The translations under genes were made by a program, and so were the position numbers. A stretch of DNA of 64,000 bases from Erysipelotrichaceae bacterium (GTDB taxonomy: Bacteria > Bacillota_I > Bacilli_A > Erysipelotrichales > Erysipelotrichaceae). Positions 59,643 to 64,000 of this stretch are shown here, piece after piece (position 1 is the stretch's first letter; each line of letters opens with the position of its first letter). A model generated the notes under the pieces. It saw only the letters and a program-made list of their open reading frames with translations, was not told the DNA's origin and did not search any database. The DNA is taken from contig JAAZCQ010000003.1 of NCBI GenBank assembly GCA_012513225.1, positions 1-64,000 on the forward strand, read 5' to 3'.

Positions 59643-61259
59643 TTATTTACTAATTGTTTCAATTATTACTGGTAAAACTTGTTTTTTTCTAGAAATAATA
59701 TTTGGTGCAAATGTCCCAACTAATACATCACTAAATCCTTCTTCAATAACCCAAGACTTCTTACCAGTGTATAAAAGATGAGATCCAGTTCCAAGAGGAT
59801 CAGTAAACATTATTAAAATCAAATCATATTGTTGAGTTATTACAACTTCATTTAAATACTTTAAAAAATCATCTTTAATTTGAAAAAATTCACTCGAATC
59901 CTTACATTGACTTTGTCCTATCGCAACCCTACTATCTTCAATTCTAAACTCTTTAAAATCATCATAAAGAAGTTCTATATGAGATTTATTTACAATTGTC
60001 TCCGATGCTTTTACCATCTCTGTACTAAGTTGTTCAATAGATATTTTAGAAATAGCACTAAGTCTAGTAGCCATTTCAATATCAGTACCTGTTGTTGTAG
60101 GAGACTTTAAAGACAATGTATCACTAATTATTGCACCAAGTAATAATCCAGCCATCTCTTTACTCATACTTACCTTATTACTTAAATACTGTTGAGCAAT
60201 TATAGTTGCGGTTGCTCCAACAGTTTTTGCGATTATGTTAATTGGATTACTTGTCTCAATTCCTCCAAATCTATGATGATCTACTATTTCTAATATTTCT
60301 CCATATTCTAAATCATTAATTGAATGAGACATTTCATTATGATCTACTAAAATAAATCTTTTCTTTTCATAATTAAATAAGTGGAATCTACTTACTGCAT
60401 TTATTACTTCACCTTTTTCATTTAAAACAGGATAAGTTCTAAATCTTGTTTTAGCCATTCTATTACTAACTTCTTCTACTGTTTCAGTATTTTTAAAGAA
60501 AATTACATCTTCACTCATTACCTCTTTAACACTAGGTGATTGAAATATAACCTGACTACAATCTAAAGCACTAAGAGTTGTATGAATAATACTAACATCA
60601 GATTCTATAGCCTTAGTTAGTGTCACATTATCAACCCAATCTTCACCACAAACAATTACTAAAGCAGCTTTTGCGTCTATTAAAAATCTTTGAATATCAG
60701 GATTATTTCCAACAATCACAATTCCATCTTTATAATCTTGTCCATTATCAGATAAAGAAGGCAATAAAAAAACATTCCCATTAGTCTTAAATGAAGTACT
60801 TCGATTATATATTTCACCTTTTAATGTCTGTGTAATATTTTCAATACTTGCCTTTGACATTAAGTTTTTTAAAACATCAGGTTTGTTTGTCCACAAACTA
60901 GTTAAATCTGAAATAGATACTATTCCTAGTAACTTCTTATTATCATCTACTACAAATACACCTTTATTTTTTCTTTTTAAAATCTCATCTAAAGCTTGTT
61001 TCATAGTATAATTTACAGTCACTAAAACAGTATCATCCATATCAATTTCTTTTAATTGACATTTTGCTGTATATATTAGTTCTGGTTGTTCAAAATTAAA
61101 CTTTTTTAAAAGATACTTAGTTTCACTATTACATGGACCTAATCTACAAGCTACAACATTTTCGTTTAATTCTCTTTTTAAGTTAGAGTAAGCAATTGCT
61201 GACACAATCGAATCACAATCTGGATTCTTATGTCCAATTACATATATTGGCTTATGCAT
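59643..61259 (-). CDS. ppaC: Manganese-dependent inorganic pyrophosphatase with CBS and DRTGG domains
   Basis: Family II pyrophosphatase of the regulated type. The N-terminal DHH half has GHKNPDCDS (9-17). It is interrupted by a CBS domain, a DRTGG domain and a second CBS domain (together roughly 65-300), then resumes with LVDHNEMSHS and VDHHRFGG metal ligands, and ends in a DHHA2 domain with RKKQVLPVI. The 538 residues match the long CBS-containing form known in clostridia, in which AMP/ADP inhibit and ATP or diadenosine polyphosphates activate. A GGAGAT site precedes the ATG. It stands alone. Confidence 0.93.
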   Translation of the reverse strand: MHKPIYVIGHKNPDCDSIVSAIAYSNLKRELNENVVACRLGPCNSETKYLLKKFNFEQPELIYTAKCQLKEIDMDDTVLVTVNYTMKQALDEILKRKNKGVFVVDDNKKLLGIVSISDLTSLWTNKPDVLKNLMSKASIENITQTLKGEIYNRSTSFKTNGNVFLLPSLSDNGQDYKDGIVIVGNNPDIQRFLIDAKAALVIVCGEDWVDNVTLTKAIESDVSIIHTTLSALDCSQVIFQSPSVKEVMSEDVIFFKNTETVEEVSNRMAKTRFRTYPVLNEKGEVINAVSRFHLFNYEKKRFILVDHNEMSHSINDLEYGEILEIVDHHRFGGIETSNPINIIAKTVGATATIIAQQYLSNKVSMSKEMAGLLLGAIISDTLSLKSPTTTGTDIEMATRLSAISKISIEQLSTEMVKASETIVNKSHIELLYDDFKEFRIEDSRVAIGQSQCKDSSEFFQIKDDFLKYLNEVVITQQYDLILIMFTDPLGTGSHLLYTGKKSWVIEEGFSDVLVGTFAPNIISRKKQVLPVIIETISK

Positions 61260-61324
61260 GATATCTCCTTCATTATTATATTAAAAGTATATCATTCAAA
61301 CACTTTAAAATTAAGCTTTCAATA

Positions 61325-61356
61325 GAAAAAAGTTAGTAAACTTTTGTCTACTAACT

Positions 61357-61358
<2 letters not shown>
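61325..61358 (-). terminator. Terminator of the GH1 gene
   Basis: Minus strand: ten-base stem AAAGTTAGTA with TACTAACTTT, ten-base loop, then T-run. The 5' arm starts on the stop codon. Confidence 0.85.
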
Positions 61359-62832
<1,474 letters not shown>

Positions 62833-62842
62833 TCATTATGAA

Positions 62843-62885
62843 TTAAAAGGCAAACCCAAAAATAAAAATTGCTTATGGATTTGCC
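62843..62885 (-). terminator. Terminator hairpin in the leader of the GH1 gene
   Basis: Minus strand: GGCAAATCC (62877-62885) pairs with GGGTTTGCC (62849-62857) over nine bases, followed by TTTTAATT and then, 12 bases later, by the GGAGGAA site and ATG of the GH1 gene. A terminator between promoter and start codon suggests control by antitermination, as BglG/LicT proteins do for beta-glucoside genes. It could instead end the upstream DUF4173 transcript, 110 bases away. The rest of 62886-62996 holds nothing else I can name. Confidence 0.7.
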
Positions 62886-62996
62886 AAATTATGTGTTTAA
62901 GATCTCTTCCCAAATTCATTTTAGCATATAAAATATATATTTAAAATACAATAGTTTATTAATATTTTCACTACTTTATATAATCTATAAAAATTA

Positions 62997-64000
62997 TCAA
63001 TTAATATCTTCTAACATTTCTTTATATTTAATAAGTTCTAAATTTAAATGTAATAATTCATGATTTGATATATCATTTTTTATATAAATAAGATTATTTT
63101 TTAATTCATTTTTTTCAAATACATCTTTCTCATTATTATATTTTTCAATTAAAAATGGAGTAATTTCATAACCAAACTTATATTTATCATAATATCTAAT
63201 TTCTTGTTTAATACTTAAGTTATATTTCAATATTAAATTTCCAACATTTATATAACATAAAGCTAAAAATACACTAGATCCAATTATCACTGAAATCTTT
63301 GTATAATTTATATTTGAATATAAACTATAAGCTAATAATACAATTACAAAAAACATTAAAAATATAAATATAAGTGCATATATTCTTAAATAAGTAAGAC
63401 CATAAATATTTATATATACAAAAAGTCTAAGTAATGCAAGTAAACTTAATATCAATGTTTGAACAGCAATTATTATAAGCAAATGTTTAATTGATAAATC
63501 TACTTCACTAACTAACCACTTACAAACAATAAATAAGATGAAATTAATAAAAGAAACACCACACAATTCATAAAAACCACTTCTTGCATAATTAGATATA
63601 TCAGATGCACTATTTAATAAAGTTAAGTGATTTATATATGTAAAGCTAACACTTGATAAATACAATACATAAATTAATATCATAGAAATTAAAATAGTTT
63701 TAATAATTAATTTATCAAGATTTAAAGCCTTTAAATTATCATTTATTTTAATTTTATTTACATTTATATAAAGTGCTGAAAATAATCCACTCGCAAGAAA
63801 AAATGAAACAACAATATAAAATATATTTAATTCATAAAGAAAATCTAAATTAATTGAAAAATTAATTAGCTTTCTAAATGTTTCATCAGTATTTGATAAT
63901 AAACTAGATACAATAATAATTAATGGAAAAACAATAATTAGTCCTATAATAACATTTGTTGTTTTCTTATCTTTTATTGATATTTTAAAAAATAAATTTT
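62997..64000 (-). CDS. DUF4173/DUF4153-type membrane protein, 5' end outside the window
   Basis: The frame is open from the right edge of the window to the stop at 62997, so the start lies beyond 64000 and the ATG at 63683 is internal. The visible 333 residues hold about eight TM helices. The pattern IGLIIVFPLIIIVSSLLSN and D-FRK early on, then YARSGFYELCGVSFINF and LRLFVYINIYGLTYLRIYAL, is that of the DUF4173 family of polytopic proteins of unknown role. A short cytoplasmic C-terminus rich in Asn, Glu and Lys ends the protein. It may share a transcript with the GH1 gene. Confidence 0.8.
   Translation of the reverse strand, partial: NLFFKISIKDKKTTNVIIGLIIVFPLIIIVSSLLSNTDETFRKLINFSINLDFLYELNIFYIVVSFFLASGLFSALYINVNKIKINDNLKALNLDKLIIKTILISMILIYVLYLSSVSFTYINHLTLLNSASDISNYARSGFYELCGVSFINFILFIVCKWLVSEVDLSIKHLLIIIAVQTLILSLLALLRLFVYINIYGLTYLRIYALIFIFLMFFVIVLLAYSLYSNINYTKISVIIGSSVFLALCYINVGNLILKYNLSIKQEIRYYDKYKFGYEITPFLIEKYNNEKDVFEKNELKNNLIYIKNDISNHELLHLNLELIKYKEMLEDIN

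Noticed and set aside
62843-62900. Clear RAT site for a BglG/LicT antiterminator
   Set aside because: Only the 3' half loosely fits; the 5' GGATT half could not be placed, so only the terminator is reported.

Overview
The window reads as one chromosome segment of a low-GC, wall-bearing member of the Bacillota (Firmicutes), probably an anaerobic gut-type organism. The signs are AT-rich sequence, strong AGGAGG-type ribosome sites, the tilS-hpt-ftsH and rpsL-rpsG-fusA-tuf gene orders, a F-type ATP synthase operon headed by upp-atpZ-atpI, and TGA used as a stop. No species can be named from the sequence alone. No tRNA, rRNA or CRISPR array was seen.

Layout, left to right. (1) 1-6.8 kb, minus strand: an operon for an undecaprenyl-phosphate sugar-1-phosphate transferase, a polysaccharide deacetylase, a PemK/MazF-like protein, tilS, hpt and ftsH, followed by a separate NAD-dependent epimerase gene. 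(2) 8.0-17.4 kb: an accessory island of mixed origin, visibly richer in G+C in its core. It holds the 3' remnant of a group II intron, an IS3-type transposase scrap, a broken McrB-like EVE-domain gene, an unrecognised cassette (frameshifted HTH gene, 798-aa glycine-zipper membrane protein, two small proteins, a DUF1294 protein), a Fic-domain gene, a decayed membrane protein gene, a DsrE-like protein and a membrane-anchored serpin. (3) 17.7-28.5 kb, minus strand: a complete nine-gene branched-chain amino acid operon leuABCD-ilvBNCDA. Its leader encodes a 31-residue peptide with 14 consecutive Ile/Leu/Val codons, followed by a terminator and a competing antiterminator pairing, which is a classical ribosome-mediated attenuator. 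(4) 28.6-33.0 kb: the str operon with its promoter.

(5) 33-35.7 kb: a small plus-strand gene, a decayed CpsB/YwqE-type phosphatase gene, and a self-contained two-gene cassette of an AIPR-like protein and an XRE regulator with a strong promoter whose -10 box lies in a perfect inverted repeat. (6) 35.8-48.3 kb, minus strand: an exopolysaccharide locus that makes UDP-GlcA and probably UDP-GalA, with three glycosyltransferases, a Wzy-like polymerase, a Wzx flippase, a polysaccharide pyruvyl transferase, an FrhB-type iron-sulfur protein (plus a decayed second copy) and an LCP ligase. Its promoter contains a 22-bp perfect palindrome. (7) 48.5-51.8 kb: murJ, a zinc-ribbon pseudogene and an MFS transporter. 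(8) 51.9-59.5 kb, minus strand: upp-atpZIBEFHAGDC plus a DUF1146 gene. Subunit c carries two carboxylates, which suggests Na+ coupling. (9) 59.6-64 kb: a CBS-domain pyrophosphatase, a GH1 phospho-beta-glucosidase with a terminator in its leader, and the 3' part of a DUF4173 membrane protein gene that runs off the window.

The most interesting items are the Ile/Leu/Val leader-peptide attenuator, the AIPR-XRE cassette, the unrecognised 798-aa cassette with a G7 tract in its regulator, and the two-carboxylate c-ring.
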